Origin: Ramazzottius varieornatus
Taxonomy: Eukaryota; Tardigrada; Eutardigrada; Parachela; Ramazzottiidae
Length of the DNA stretch: 64,000 bases
Assembly: GCA_001949185.1 (NCBI GenBank)
Contig: BDGG01000015.1
Span: 600,314-664,313, forward strand
Direction: 5' to 3'
Within the stretch, counting starts at the first letter, position 1. Each line of letters opens with the position of its first letter. Both the position numbers and the translations under genes were made by a program. Of this stretch, positions 51,041-63,150 are shown one piece after another. Below the pieces are notes generated by a model that saw nothing but the letters and a program-made list of their open reading frames with translations, was not told the DNA's origin and ran no database searches.

Positions 51041-51613
51041 TTGTCAAGAATTGGCGCAGAGTTTTCTAAACCACCTGGCATGCTTTGCCGGAGTTTCAGT
51101 TTGCACGGTTTTTCATTTCACACTGTGTGGAATTCTCATGTAGGGGAAAACTACAGCGTGAAAAAGCGTGCTTTTTTGGAACCTGTTCGTCCTTCCCCCT
51201 CTGAGTCATACGCGCAGGCATGTAGGAACAAGGCTCCTTACGTCACCGTACAGCGCATACCACCACTTCGATATGACGTCAGAGACTGCGTTCCTGTCTT
51301 CGAGCGCGTATGACTCAGAGGGGGAGGGGCGACCAGGTTCAGGAAAGATCCGCTTTTTCACGCTGTCGTTTTCCCCTGCATGAATTCCCGCCAGAGTTCG
51401 AGAATTCTAAACAAAGTGTGAAATGAAAAATCGTGCGAACTGAAACTCTGGCAAAGCATGCTACTGTATACTCTCACGTACGTCACTCCATTCACAGTGT
51501 AAAACTAGACATTAAGACCCCAATGATTTGGGAGTCAGTGACGTACGTGAATTTCGGGAGAGCATACAGTAGTTGATTTAGGAAACTCTGCGACAATTCT
51601 TGCTAAAAAACGC
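51041..51613. mobile_element. Nested foldback element
   Basis: The outer arms (about 51041-51070 and 51587-51613, CAAGAATTG(G/T)CGCAGAGTTT) enclose a strong inner inverted repeat. GCATGCTTTGCC at 51078 pairs with GGCAAAGCATGC ending at 51461, including GAGTCATACGCGC / GCGCGTATGACTC. A second inner pair lies at 51463-51573. The structure suggests one inverted-repeat element inserted in another. Confidence 0.65.
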
Positions 51614-53498
51614 GTCAAAAGTTTTGACGCAAACGGCGCCCCATATTCCACACCGCTTGCAAACATGGTTTGCGGTCTACTTCAGGATGAATTGGCTCTG
51701 CCAGGTCATGTTTCTGCGGGTTACGGGCACCCTGGAGGAGGCTTTTCCAGGGGTGTACCCCTTGCTATTTTTTATACGACTTTTGGAGATGTCCGTTCTG
51801 AAAGGAGCTTGGGGAGATGCTGGAGGGAAGGCATTTGAGGGTTGGGAACTCGAGTGAGCGGTGGACACTGGTCGTCCACGCATGACAGAATCATCAGCGA
51901 GGTTTTCGGCATTTTGATGAAGGGCGGAGGGAGCACTCGGCTAGTGAGGAGGGCGAAAGAGTCATTTGACCAGCGAGCTGAAGAGGCATTTGGCCAGTGT
52001 ACGGAAAGAGGCATTGGGTCGGGGCATGGAAGAGATGTCATGTCGCGCGGCACGGAAAACAAACTCTGAAACTCAAAACTAAATCGCAAAATGATGCGTC
52101 GCACCATTCACAAGAACCACTTTCGAAGTCGAAAACTGAAAGCGAACAATATCGAGTAAAACGGAAAATGGAGCATCGAAAAACTGACTAAGGAGTCGGT
52201 CGCAGACCAGCACAGTCACACATGCAACACAGCACAACACAGAGGTCATTCTGGCTCACATCTCACGCAGAATGTGTTCGTGATTCCCTTTCTTTGTTTT
52301 TCCGGATTGACTCACTTTGTTCACCGCTCCTTTTTTCAAGTTTTTCTCTCCAGGATATAATATCGATGCAGTATTTTTTATCGATCAACAAACTGTATTT
52401 TCTTGTGGTTTTCCCGGTTTCTATTGTTTTCTTTTCTTTTATCCGTTATTCTGATCAACCATTTAATATTTTCGGTTTTGCGTAGCACTTTGTTTTGTCA
52501 TGTTTTATTCGTGCTTTTCCAGATTTTCTGTCGGGGATAGCTTTTGCTGTGATAAACTAGCTAGTGGTTCTGACCACTGGGATGGCCGAGCAGAAGCAAA
52601 GAAGCACAGGTTTTGCGAGTAAAAACTTTCGTTACTCGGATTAAGTTGCGCACTTGTTTTCAGTACAGAGGTTGCGATATCTGGAAGCTGGAACAATATG
52701 ATCGTCCATTGAAATCTCGACAGACTTAAAAGGGCCTCGCTTCGCTCGGCCTGAATATTTTGACGACCTGAAGGCATGTGGTTAATGGATACTTAGCTAA
52801 TTGATGCGATGAATATCTTTCGTGTATCACGGCGCTTGTTGACGGGGATCTGTGATGGTCGAACGATCGGTCGTCTCGGCCGCTTCTATTGTTGCATCTT
52901 CATTTATAACGCTACCCATCCGCCGTCTTTCGGCTTTGGTCACGCAGCGTCCAGCAGCCGTGCAATCCACCTTGTTTTTAAAATAATTAAAAGTAAATCA
53001 ACGATCAGACAAATTAAGGGCATCTGGGACGACGAACACCATTGACAGGAAAACAATTTCATCCGCGCGAGTTGTGGCAAAGTTTGGTATCTAGTGTGAT
53101 AACAGGATGGACAAAACACTTGATGATGACGGCCAGGAGAGTTTGAACCCGCACCGTTGCTCATATTTTGGCAAAATATGAAAATATGAAAGTCGCCGAT
53201 TCCAGCTGACATTTGAACTATCCATCAGAAATACATTGAATTTTTGCAATCGACAGATCGGACCAATCCCAGATACATGCATAAATAGCGATAGCGCTGT
53301 CATCGAGAGAAACTTCTGGCACTGGGTCTTGAAATCGAGTTTGCGATCTCACTGCAATCGTGCAAATGTTGGTTTAAAATTCCAACGGTACAGGAAGCAT
53401 CAGCCTATCTTTTGACACCAGTATTTCTGTTACAAAAACGAGCGTTTATTTCCCAAAATCCTTCGTCCACAGATGCCCTTGAGCTCGTGGATGCTATA
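51614..53498. other. Gene-poor DNA
   Basis: No gene that I can support on either strand. Short ORFs have no family features. Confidence 0.35.
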
Positions 53499-53651
53499 CT
53501 GTAGTGCTACCAAATTATCGCGCACTCAACCACGTGCACAGTAAATGATGCCCGGGTGAGAGCCAGCGGGGATAACTGATAACATCTGATCGCACTGTGC
53601 AGCGATGACTCATCACGTGGTTGAGTGCGCGATAATCTGGTAACACTACAG
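53499..53651. mobile_element. 153-bp MITE with 38-bp terminal inverted repeats
   Basis: Starts CTGTAGTGCTACCAAATTAT; the complement of the right end differs at two of about 38 positions. The arms include GCGCACTCAACCACGTG. TA dinucleotides at both flanks fit Tc1/mariner-type insertion. Confidence 0.85.
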
Positions 53652-54188
53652 TAACTTTTTTTTGCAGTTTGAGAACTCAGTTTAACCGTGGATTGGTCTT
53701 GTGTGAAATGATTTAGTACGTCATTAATGGTTCTACCGTTTGTCATCTGCAGAAGGCCATCCAGCTCGCCTAATATGTTGAACATATTTCATGGATCTCT
53801 CTATCCAGCGTGAAATTTATAAGCTTTAAACTTTGGTCAGGTGCTGTGCTCGCACTTGTAAATGAGCGACTTGCATACTCCTCACAATTTTATTCCACTT
53901 GTTATTTTGAAATTCGTAAATCTATCCCTAAACATTAACATATGATGTTGACCAGTAGCAAGGTGTGTACGGTTTTAACGTTTTGCCATCGTGGTTCATT
54001 AAAAAAATTCCTAAAAACAGGTTCATTTCCACAAGGAGTAAATTTCGACTCGAAGTTAACTTTCACCGACACACATTTTGATATTACAGCGTTATTGGGG
54101 TAGACAGTTGCGGTACAGCAGTCAGGGAATCAGAGCTGTTGGGTGGCCAACACTGGACTAAACCGTGACAGTAATTGCGCTCGGTCAA

Positions 54189-55490
54189 TCAGTGCACTGT
54201 CCGATATACCGTACAGTCTAACTGGCTGATGTTTTTCAGTAATTGATTCTCTCGTAGTATGGCTTCCGCCTCATAAAATTCAAAATAGGATGCCAAGTAT
54301 GCTACCCAGGAATCAACGATTGTTAAAAACGGACCGCTGAACTCGTTGCCTTTGTAGTTAACTTTAGTTTTGAAATTTTCAACCAAGCTTGCTTTTTCGT
54401 ATTTTCGGTTGTCTTGTCTAAGTTCAACTTGAACAAAAGAATTATGGTCGTTAAGCAGAGCGAAACCAGACACATTGCCACACATTGTGCCCCATTCGGA
54501 TAAGAAGATATCAATCTGAAATTCCGGATCATGTAGTCTGAGTTGCTGACGCCTTTGCGTGGTTTTTTTAGCTGTTCCATAATGAGCTACGAGGATCATT
54601 GATTGTGGCAAAATCAGTTGAATCCCATATAAAAGTTGTGTGTTTTGTCGCAAAGAGCTCAGCACGATTTGGGGTTAATTTTCCGCTTAAGGATATACAA
54701 GAGTATCGACTACAGTCACACAACTTATGCTTTCTTGCATCCTGAAAGTGCTTTGGACAGAAGCATCTTGGCACACAGCCCCACTCATTTGGCTTATCGG
54801 TGTACATTCCTCGAAATTGTGCCTTATTCTTGCAGAGATGGAGCATTCCGTCGTATGTTTTCGTTTCCGCGTCACAAGTACTGGTCGTTAATCTTCTGGC
54901 CATGTCAAGCAGCGTATCTCCCCTGCTGTGTCGGTCGCGCGGAGTCGTGCGAGCGCATCCCTGCTTGGCTGTTTTTGCTTCGTCCTGGATAGCGTCCTCC
55001 AGGAGGAAAGGCATCTGCACGATGGCAGCCGCTACGCAAGCGACATGGACGACTGGCTTGCGCGCTCCACACGTACTTTCAGGCAGACAGTGAAGAACTG
55101 GGAACACGTTGTTTGCTGAAAGTTCTTGATTAGTCTTCCTGATGTCTGTGTCTGTCAGTTCAAGGTGACTAAATAACTGCTTTAAGCCGCTAATGAGGTT
55201 GTTAGGATCAACGGCTTGGTCAGAAGGTGCTCCTCGTTTGACGACCATCTGGAAGTCGTTTCTAGGCACGAGAGCAATTTGAGCCGACGTCTGTGTGCAT
55301 TCGCTGATTAGAGGAGGCTATCGCCGTTTCTGTCAATTTTGAAGGAAGACATACTCGAATGCGCGCAATGAGGACACACACTGCGGCATTCGTCGTGGTA
55401 CATGTGCCCTTGCACACAACGACTGAAACCACCAGTGTTTTCTGTGTGAGGGAAGGCGTTGCAAACACTCAACTTGTGGCGGGTAGCCAT
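54189..55490 (-). pseudogene. Unknown Cys/His-rich protein remnant, frame broken
   Basis: Three overlapping minus-strand readings follow one another. 55308-55490 (ATG 55490) has a RING-like Cys/His run (CVQGHMYHDECRSVCPHC). 54568-55269 has further Cys-rich patches (WGCVPRCFCPKHF, KLCDCSRYSC). 54189-54665 has GTMCGNVSGFALLNDHNSF and a C-terminal stop. The junctions near 55310 and 54600 need one-base frame changes. I recognise no family. It could be a gene of a large DNA transposon, given the mobile-element setting, or a damaged host gene. Confidence 0.4.
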
Positions 55491-55499
55491 CTCAAAGTG

Positions 55500-57455
55500 T
55501 AGGACACTGTCGGGAAGGACACTGTCGACTGTTTATATCAAAGGCCAACGCCTCATAACGGTTCCAAGCATCGAAATCTGGTAGCTAGGCCGGTGTCTAA
55601 GAAGGCGTAGCACTGTGCCTGAAGATGAATGGGCTTCATCAACTAGGACTTCGGGTCGCTTGCTGTAGCAGGTTTAATGTGGAAGCATTCTCCGTGATAT
55701 TCCTTTGGCACTGTTTGAAAGCGATTCGCTACGAACCTCGGTTTCCTGATTCTATGTACAAGGTACCTCAACCACGTGTGTCGCCTGTCAGTACCACAGT
55801 TTGGGCGTGACCAATCAAGGACGCTGCGACGGGTGCCTGACGCGGCACGTCCGGTAGCCCAAATTCGTCGACGATGATCTGATTCCCTTCCTCACTGGAC
55901 GCGCTGTTCGAGCCCTGTAGCCATTTAATTGCTCGTCTGTAGCGGCGGAGATTTCCATCTCCTTTGACGGATCTTCTATTTCTATAAATAAAACTGGTTT
56001 GTCAAACCGTATCGTTCAGGTTTTTTTGTTAATCCTCTTGCTCGGTGGTCCTGCATGTCATTATCTTCAAGTTGACTCCCTATGAGTGTTTTGTAAGCGT
56101 TGTAATTATTGTCGTCGTGTTCAAGTGCGACAGTCTCCTCGGCGCTGTGCTCATTAGCGCGTTCCTAGTTATTATTACTTTCTTCTTCCCGGTCTATAAA
56201 CAACCTCTGAACCGAGCTTTCTACATCTTTCGCTTCGACTTCCGGGTTCTTGTTTAACTCTGTTAACGATGTCAACGTAACACCTTCAGAAAGCTATCGT
56301 TCTTCCTGCAAGTTCAGTGTTACTCGACAAGTTCTGGGCTCTGCTCCGACAGACAACGAGGCTCTCGCCCTGTGACCGCAGGTATTCCCCAGGAGGGACA
56401 AGCTCACTAGTCTAGGCTTCGCTGGACACTCCGACTCACGACCGATCCAGGCCAGAAGGTCTATCACTTCGAGGCCTGGCAACTAGCCCTAGCTAGCAAC
56501 AGGAGGAATCAAGCCGGAAGTTGATCAGAATTCTACCCTATCCTCAACAAGCCTCTCAAAGATGCCACCAGGAAGCTCAGGGCGTAAAGGGAGTACGGAA
56601 ACAGGATGCAACACGGGGAAGATGTTACATGCGAACAATCAACACGAGTCAATCAAGAGCAAGACCGTTGGGTACAAGCAAAAGAGAGAACTGACTTTTG
56701 TAAGCCTTAGCACGATGCCTTGCAAGGCATCCACAGCTGGGAAGCTGGGAATGCCCAGAGGCTCTATTGCCACAAACTTACCTTACATGACATGACTTCA
56801 CATGACCGAGAGTCGCCACAGGCACTCCGGTGACAGCCCATTCACTCTTGGCATCGGGCCCTCGATGCAGCCACGACCCCGAGCCGGAAAAAACTCAAGA
56901 AAATGCAGATCCGGCTGGAAAAATGATCCAAGACAACTCGAATCACCTTCCTCGCTGAATAGGCACTTTCGTACAACAACTGGTCTTACTCATGGAGAAA
57001 ACAACTGAATCGAAAGACCGCCATCTTAATGCTACAACGATCGAAAGCTAAAGAAAGGAAAACCAGTAATCTAGAAGAATCGGCGCTCCGCTGATGGCTT
57101 GTCCGATACTGCACGTGGCTCTTCGACGTTTAAATTCCCGCTTGGCGTCCCAGACGAGCTCCCTCATGACCTAATGGTACTTGAACTCTTCCGACCCCTC
57201 CTTGAACTAAGGCTTGAACCTCTGGGGATCAGAGAAGGACAGCTTCTTCTTCGACTTTAGCTTGCCGTGTATCACCACTGCTTGCTCTCGAGACATCGGG
57301 GCATTCAGCTAGAGAATCGTCATAACTTGAAGGTAAATTAGCTCACTGGAGAAAGCTTGCCAGAAGAAACTGTCCAAAGTTGTCCAGTTCTTCGGCAAGC
57401 TGACATCAACTCGTGACATACCCGAAGAGACCGTAAAGTCAAGACATTTCAAGTA
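55500..57455. other. Gene-poor DNA
   Basis: No supported gene; only short ORFs without family features. Confidence 0.3.
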
Positions 57456-57880
57456 TTAATAGCTCTCAACTGTACATTTGGACGAACCTTTATGAGGATC
57501 TGCACTATAAAACCAGTTAGAAACGAGCTGCCCCAAAAACAGGTTCGGATCTTCGAAATGAATGGGAGTAGAAATATCCGCGCTGTAACCCACCATTCGG
57601 TTATCGTACAGCTCCTGACAGTTCGTGAAGCCTCGTTCGCGGACATCCTTCCGAAGAAACTCCCAGGGGGCATAAGGCTTTCTCTCCCATCGCCAGAGCG
57701 CCTCTGTCATTACCTCGTAGGCCAGGAACCAGTAGTAGAAGCCCGCCGAGACATCCCGCTTTTTCTGCTGATGACTCAAGCTCTCCCATGGCGCGTCTTC
57801 ACTAGCCACCCGATACCCAAAGCACTGCATGTCCGTTGATGACGGCAATCTCTGTAGGCGAAGATTTATACTACCACTGG
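57456..57880 (-). other. Coding-like stretch of unknown family
   Basis: About 140 codons are open on the minus strand with coding-like composition (GFYYWFLAYEVMTEALWRWE, YAPWEFLRKDVRERGFTN, LFLGQLVSNWFYS). No methionine start or splice sites could be fixed, and no family is recognised. It may be one exon of a gene or a transposon ORF. Confidence 0.35.
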
Positions 57881-58079
57881 AAACAGGGTTGAGTGCGCTT
57901 TTTGTCCATGTGAATGGCAGCCTGAGGACACGCCTATGGAAAAGCATCAAAAGTTTCCTAGCGGTTGCCCTTACCTGTCTTCAAAGATGGGGGGGAGATG
58001 TCCGTGAACGAGAGTGATGAAATTGAGGGGGGGACGTTTGTGGCAGGTTTTTCAGCCTATCCGGCCCGGAAGCCGTCGC

Positions 58080-58382
58080 CGGCCTTGCGGTTCCGAGGTT
58101 TCGCAACAAAGTCACATACAAAGTGCCTTGTTTGCCCACTGGCCGGTAGACCAAGAAAAGTCAGCGAGAGACCTCGCTATAGCCGGATTCTTTTACTTGG
58201 GAGAAAACGATAGAACACAGTGCTTCTTTTGCGGTGGTATTCTGGAAAACTGGGATTCTCAGGATGCTCCGTGGGTTGAGCATGCACATTGGTATCCGCA
58301 CTGTCAGTATGTGCTGGTGAACATGGGGCAAGAGTTCGTTAATCACTATCGTCGGGTGTACGACTCTTATTCTGATCTGTAG
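58080..58382 (+). pseudogene. BIR domain of an inhibitor-of-apoptosis (IAP) protein, isolated fragment
   Basis: The reading contains a nearly complete BIR zinc-binding fold: LAIAGFFYLGENDRTQCFFC, then GGILENW, DAPWVEHAHWYPHC, with the Cys-x2-Cys-x16-His-x6-Cys ligands. It ends at a stop (58380-58382) about 20 residues later. BIR domains bind caspases or IAP antagonists. The N-terminal part of the BIR is in a less convincing frame, and neither a second BIR nor a RING is found nearby. It is either an orphan exon or a cargo gene of the adjacent Polinton-like remnant. Confidence 0.75.
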
Positions 58383-58689
58383 TAACCGTAAGTTGCACGA
58401 GTTTCTTGATGTTAATTACATTTAAGTAGAAATTTTTCTGGAGTGTGAAGCTGCCATTTTCCCTTGGTTATGGACGCCAAAGAAGACAGCAATTCGGCCA
58501 ATGGCTCGGAGTTTGTCTCACCGTTTTTGTATTGCTCAGCTTGATCCTCCTGGATTCGTTCGAGATTTTGCGATTTCAAGATTCGAGTAAACGGATGCTG
58601 ATGTTCTCGCGGTGCCCTGGTGGTCTCATGGAAAACGAAACTTAGGGCGAAAAACGAATTGCCGTAGCCTTAAAATGATTTTATTCAGG

Positions 58690-61430
58690 TCGGCTGTCGT
58701 AGCCATACAGCAGCGTCGAGTAATCAGGTAAGACAATGTTTTTGTCATAAGTCGAGTGAAATCGTTTCTCAAGCTGGACAGGCCGGCAGTTCCATTTTGC
58801 GTTTCTCCCGGCGAATGTTGAACGGGTAATCTATTTTCAGGGTGTTTTCTGGGTCGTATACCATATTGAGCATCGATTTGAAATTGATCACTTTGGAAGC
58901 AAGGCGGGACAGGGTGAAACCTTTCACCTTACACACAGCTCTGCCTGCAAAAGTCATATACAGTAGCTACAAGATTTGGGTCCTGTGGAGCAAAAGTCCG
59001 TTATATGTTCGATGTCCCGAAGCTCACTTGTGAGCATGCCAAGCATATTTCCGGTTGGAAGTGGATCATCTCCAGGACGCTGCACAAAGATTATCGAGTC
59101 AGTATCAAAATACAGTGTTCTTCGCCTGCATTTCAGCAAGAACTGCAACAGATGAAGGCGAGCCTTTGTCGTCGTGGACTTGTATATTGAATCGGTTTGG
59201 TATTACGGTATAGCGGGCAAGATGGGCTGTTCTGCTTTCTCTTACGCTGCTAGGAAGACATTGGTTTTGTTGCTTGGGACGATGTAATCTGTCTTTCCCT
59301 TGTACGTTAGCATTAAAATCTCCTCGCTGAACAGATCAAATGAGTGAACAGTGTATTGTGGGTTGGTCATATATTCATAGAACTCTTGCGGTTTCTTTAT
59401 AAAGACAGTAGCCAGCTTGTCCGGTCTTTCTCCGAGTTTTCCCAGAACCTGTGTAGATCTACAGTATTGTAACGGTCAATTAAGGTGTGCTCGAGAGCGA
59501 CTACTTACGAGTTCAAGCAAAGTTTGGCCAACGCTCGGAGACCGGGGTTCTTAACAATTTTTGTAGGGTCTAGTCTGACAGACTTCTGCCTGAAAAAGTT
59601 TTCGATGTGTCACTGCTTTTGAACGTTGGTTTTGATATCTGATGACCATCCAGAGGACTCCACTTTGAGAGCGAGAAACAGATTAATGTAGGTTTCGAAG
59701 AGCCGTTCTCGCTACTGCGGTTAGTGCCACACCTCATAGATTTCTAAGACGCGGTATCCATGTTCAAGCATTTCCCCTTATGCGCACGCAGCGCATAAGG
59801 GGAAATGAGCTTGTCTGTTCTGAAAGGCAAGACCGGTATCCACATGTCTTTCGGTGGTAGGATCTTAATGAAAGCCAGCCCGTAGTATGCGCGAATGTCT
59901 TGGAAATTGTCGCGTATAACCTTGTGCCCACCGACAGGGTACGTCTTGACTTTATTCACAAATGGGTATTCGGAAATCTGCAAGGAGAGAATCAATCAAC
60001 GTCTGTCCGGCTACTGCTGATTTTTCTGACACAAACCACGTCGTAATGTTGTATCATTTCTCCATTTGTGCATTTGTTATGCAGTGCTGTTGCATTCACT
60101 CTGCCTCTATAAAGAGCATCACGTGGGTCAAGCCTTGGCTTAACTGCGGCGCTGCTGGTCAGTGTGCGATAACCAAAGTTCCCGGCTCGCTTCCTGTCAA
60201 ACTCGTATTCCCAGACAAACTGGATGCGGTAGCCTAGGTTGCGCAAAATCTTTTCTCTCTGGAGGGTACGGTTATGTAACTGCTCCATCGTCTGGTTTTA
60301 ATGAGGATGACGCAAAACCTTGCGCAAGTGTGTGATGTGACCGTAATGAATGCAGCCTGTCGACAGAAACAGATACATAAACTGTGAACAAAAACGCCTT
60401 CCGCATCCTGATAGCATTCGAGGTCGAAAAACAAAAACTTTGCTTCTGTGTGACGCTTGAGTATTTCCTCGTCCACCCTCTCTCGCCTCATGTAGCACAC
60501 GTGATGACCGGTGGTAACGTATTGGGAGCACGAGCTGCATCGCTTTTCATCGCAGACATGGGGTTTGTGACGCATGCGCTTGGAATGAAGCGAGGACAGG
60601 TCCGGCAAACGAAAAAACTGCTACAAATTGAGTTCATGGTCTTGAATCTGTGACTGTTGTGTTCCGTATCAGTATCAATAGCTTTGTGCGCTTCAAAGCA
60701 ATTGCGTCCGTTAAATCGTCGGTTACAGTCCGGACAGTACACGTAGTCGGTTCCTGTGCCCGGACAATTTTGTCTGAGACATCCTCTGCATACAAAAGTA
60801 CAGCGGTGGGTATCGCGGCGATCGCACGGAACATTACAATGGAAACACCAGTGGTTTCGGCAATACCAGGCCGGCAGGCTCGTCAGTACATCAAAGTGCT
60901 GGTCATGCAGTAAGAGTAATATCTTTTTTTTTTGGAACGGGCCGGAAAAGATGACTGTTTAGATGATCCACACTGACGATAATAATTTGGTAGTCGGAGA
61001 GAAGGGCTTCGAAGGCAGGTAATCCTCTAAAGTGTATTGTCGATATTCAAGGCCTGCATGCATTAAAAGGTCACGAGCCAGTTTGGTTTGGTAAGTTCGA
61101 TCGGTAATGCTGGTAGGTTTGGCTACTTTGTGCAGCGTACCGTACAAAACCATGTCGTTGTCGGCAGCGGGCGTTGCTTTGCCAACCAGAGCCCTGGGTA
61201 AGCAGGCCAGATCACTATTTCGTACCTGTACAACACTTCTTTTTCCGTAGGAGTTTTGTGTAGAGTAAGGACGGGACTTCCTTGGTGCATGCTCCAATTT
61301 CGGAATGGCCGAAAACGTAACTAGTTGGCGACGGACTATCAGCGGCAGTTGTATTATTAGCCTCATTAGCAGCACGAAAATTTGGCCAGAACTTCCTATG
61401 TTGGGAGCGAGTAGTCACTATCATGCAACA
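58690..61430 (-). pseudogene. Decayed Polinton/Maverick-type protein-primed DNA polymerase B
   Basis: Reading the minus strand from 61430 down, pieces occur in family order. A Cys/His-rich N-terminus (about 60640-60740) comes first, then an exonuclease-like FFDLECYQD (about 60430), and a region ending at the Asp of motif A (about 60050). The rest of motif A (ISEYPFVNK) starts at about 59979, after an intron-like gap with GT...TTGCAG ends. The polymerase motif C, YFDTDSIIF, is near 59105 and C-terminal remnants are near 58780-58960. Stops and frame changes break it repeatedly. Polintons are large virus-like DNA transposons of animals (related to adintoviruses). No capsid genes or terminal repeats are recognised here, so this is an old partial copy. 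Confidence 0.75.
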
Positions 61431-61594
61431 TGGTTCAACTTATGCAGAAAAGCGTGACTTCAAAGACAATGTCACTAAGCGGAAAGCAAAATTTTCAAGA
61501 ATACAGATTGTACCAATGCTTGTGGGGAAAGCCTAAAAGAGGCGTGGATCGTGTGTTGCAGTACAGTAGACTGTGAGACAAGCTGTCTGTTGTA

Positions 61595-62455
61595 TCAGGT
61601 AGACAGGAACAGCTCCATAAACTCGAGGAAAGAATCGTCCCAGCCTGTCGGCTTCCCCAGTACATCTGGTGACAGGCTCACGAAAGCTTCGTCCTTGTAG
61701 ATCCGGCATCGAGTCTCTGGACCGATCTTCTGACCCTTCTTGGTTCTTGTGTGGTCTGTGGTGTCTTTCACGAACCACACATCCACGTCGTACCGCCAGT
61801 CGTCCGTCCCACAACGCTCGTTGCGAGTCTCGACTCCCCAAGCAGGGTCGCCCAATTCGGCCATCGGACGAAGATACTCGCCTTGCGCTGCACTCATGAA
61901 GGCTTGCACTTGTTGCAGACTGGACCGTCTCAGCACAACCTGCGTCACGCCGTTGTCCTTGTTCCTTCGATTTTTACTGATGAGCACCTGAAACTCCTTG
62001 CGGTCGAAGAAAAAAACACCTGACGTCTTTCAGGGCAAGAAATGCGATGTGTTGGTCTTCTCGGAGTGTGTCTTCGCGCATCTTGCTATAAAGCGGTAGC
62101 TTCTCCGTCTTCGGATCGGTGAAAAATCCAACGTCCTTTATGTGCTGAGCGAACTCGTCACCTGCAGGAAAAATCTTGGAGAAAGATGGTTTGCCTCTTA
62201 ATAGAGAAAACTACTTACGGTCGTAAAATTTCTCCAGTTTGATGTAAACTTCGTGCGGCTTGTCGCCGGCTGTTTGTTCGAGCATGCGGAAACCCTGCAA
62301 AGCGACGAACTCTGGAAGTAATTGCAAAAGTAAGTTTCTTGTTGGGCGAAGGACCTCACCGAATCAAGCTGCAATCACGTACTCAGTCCGAAAGTATCTG
62401 CCAGTGGATAACCGTTGTTCTTTTGGTAGGCCGTAATCTCCAGATCTATAACAGC
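61595..62455 (-). CDS. Unknown gene, at least three exons, C-terminal part
   Basis: Minus-strand exons near 62394-62450 (LEITAYQKNNGYPLADTFGL), about 62219-62315 (FVALQGFRMLEQTAGDK, then HEVYIKLEKFYDR) and 61595-62160 (DEFAQHIKDVGFFTD, QVVLRRSSLQQVQAFMSAA, WDDSFLEFMELFLST, stop) join with GT-AG sites. In the last exon the frame changes once at a run of seven T (minus strand, near 62020). Reading it as six T restores a natural sequence (FFDRKEFQVLISKN). I recognise no family. The gene starts upstream of 62455 and was not traced further. Confidence 0.5.
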
Positions 62456-63150
62456 GCAATAATGCAATGACTATGACGTCAGAATTCATGCGGATACCAG
62501 AACCCTCGAATGGATCCTAGACGAACTCTTCTGGAAAATAATGGAAACAGAACACTGCACACTGTGTCCGTATCGTCGTGCCCCATTGAATACTGCAGTT
62601 AGAATGTACTGTATGCTTGGCGTTTGAATGCCTGATATACAAGGCATTTATTTTCGTTATATAGCGTAGCGAAGCGGAAAACTGGTAGAAAAACGCTACG
62701 CTGTTCCAAAACTGCTCATACGTGGTTGTAATCGACTACTGGAAACATGGTCACGATAAAGAATATTGTGGCAACGGCCAACCTGAACTGCTCGGTTGAT
62801 TTGCACCGGTTGGAACGTTTAATCGATAGGTCCTACTGCAACTCCCCTTTCGTTCTCCGGTCTCATTATAAGACGCCTTATAATAGTTGTCAATGGTGCT
62901 GTCACCAAAAGAAGCGCGTATTGTCTCGCAAAAAAATACTGTGCGCTCGTGGAACAAGCCTGGTACGACGCTACAATGAATGACTTTAAGATAGTCAACA
63001 TCGTCGCCACGTTCAACTTCGGACATCCGCTGCGACTGACCGACATTTACAATACATTACAATACATTACAGGAAAAGGAATCCACAAAAAGCAAAGTAA
63101 ACCGTCTAGTGAAATCATGAATCGTTTTGTCATGAATCGAATTTAATTTT
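62456..63150. other. Intergenic DNA, no supported gene
   Basis: Contains a 12-nt direct repeat (AATACATTACAA type, about 63050-63072). Nothing else recognised. Confidence 0.3.

Noticed and set aside
53090-53170. tRNA-like T-arm on the minus strand (GGTTCAAACTC)
   Set aside because: No matching acceptor, D or anticodon arms could be drawn around it.
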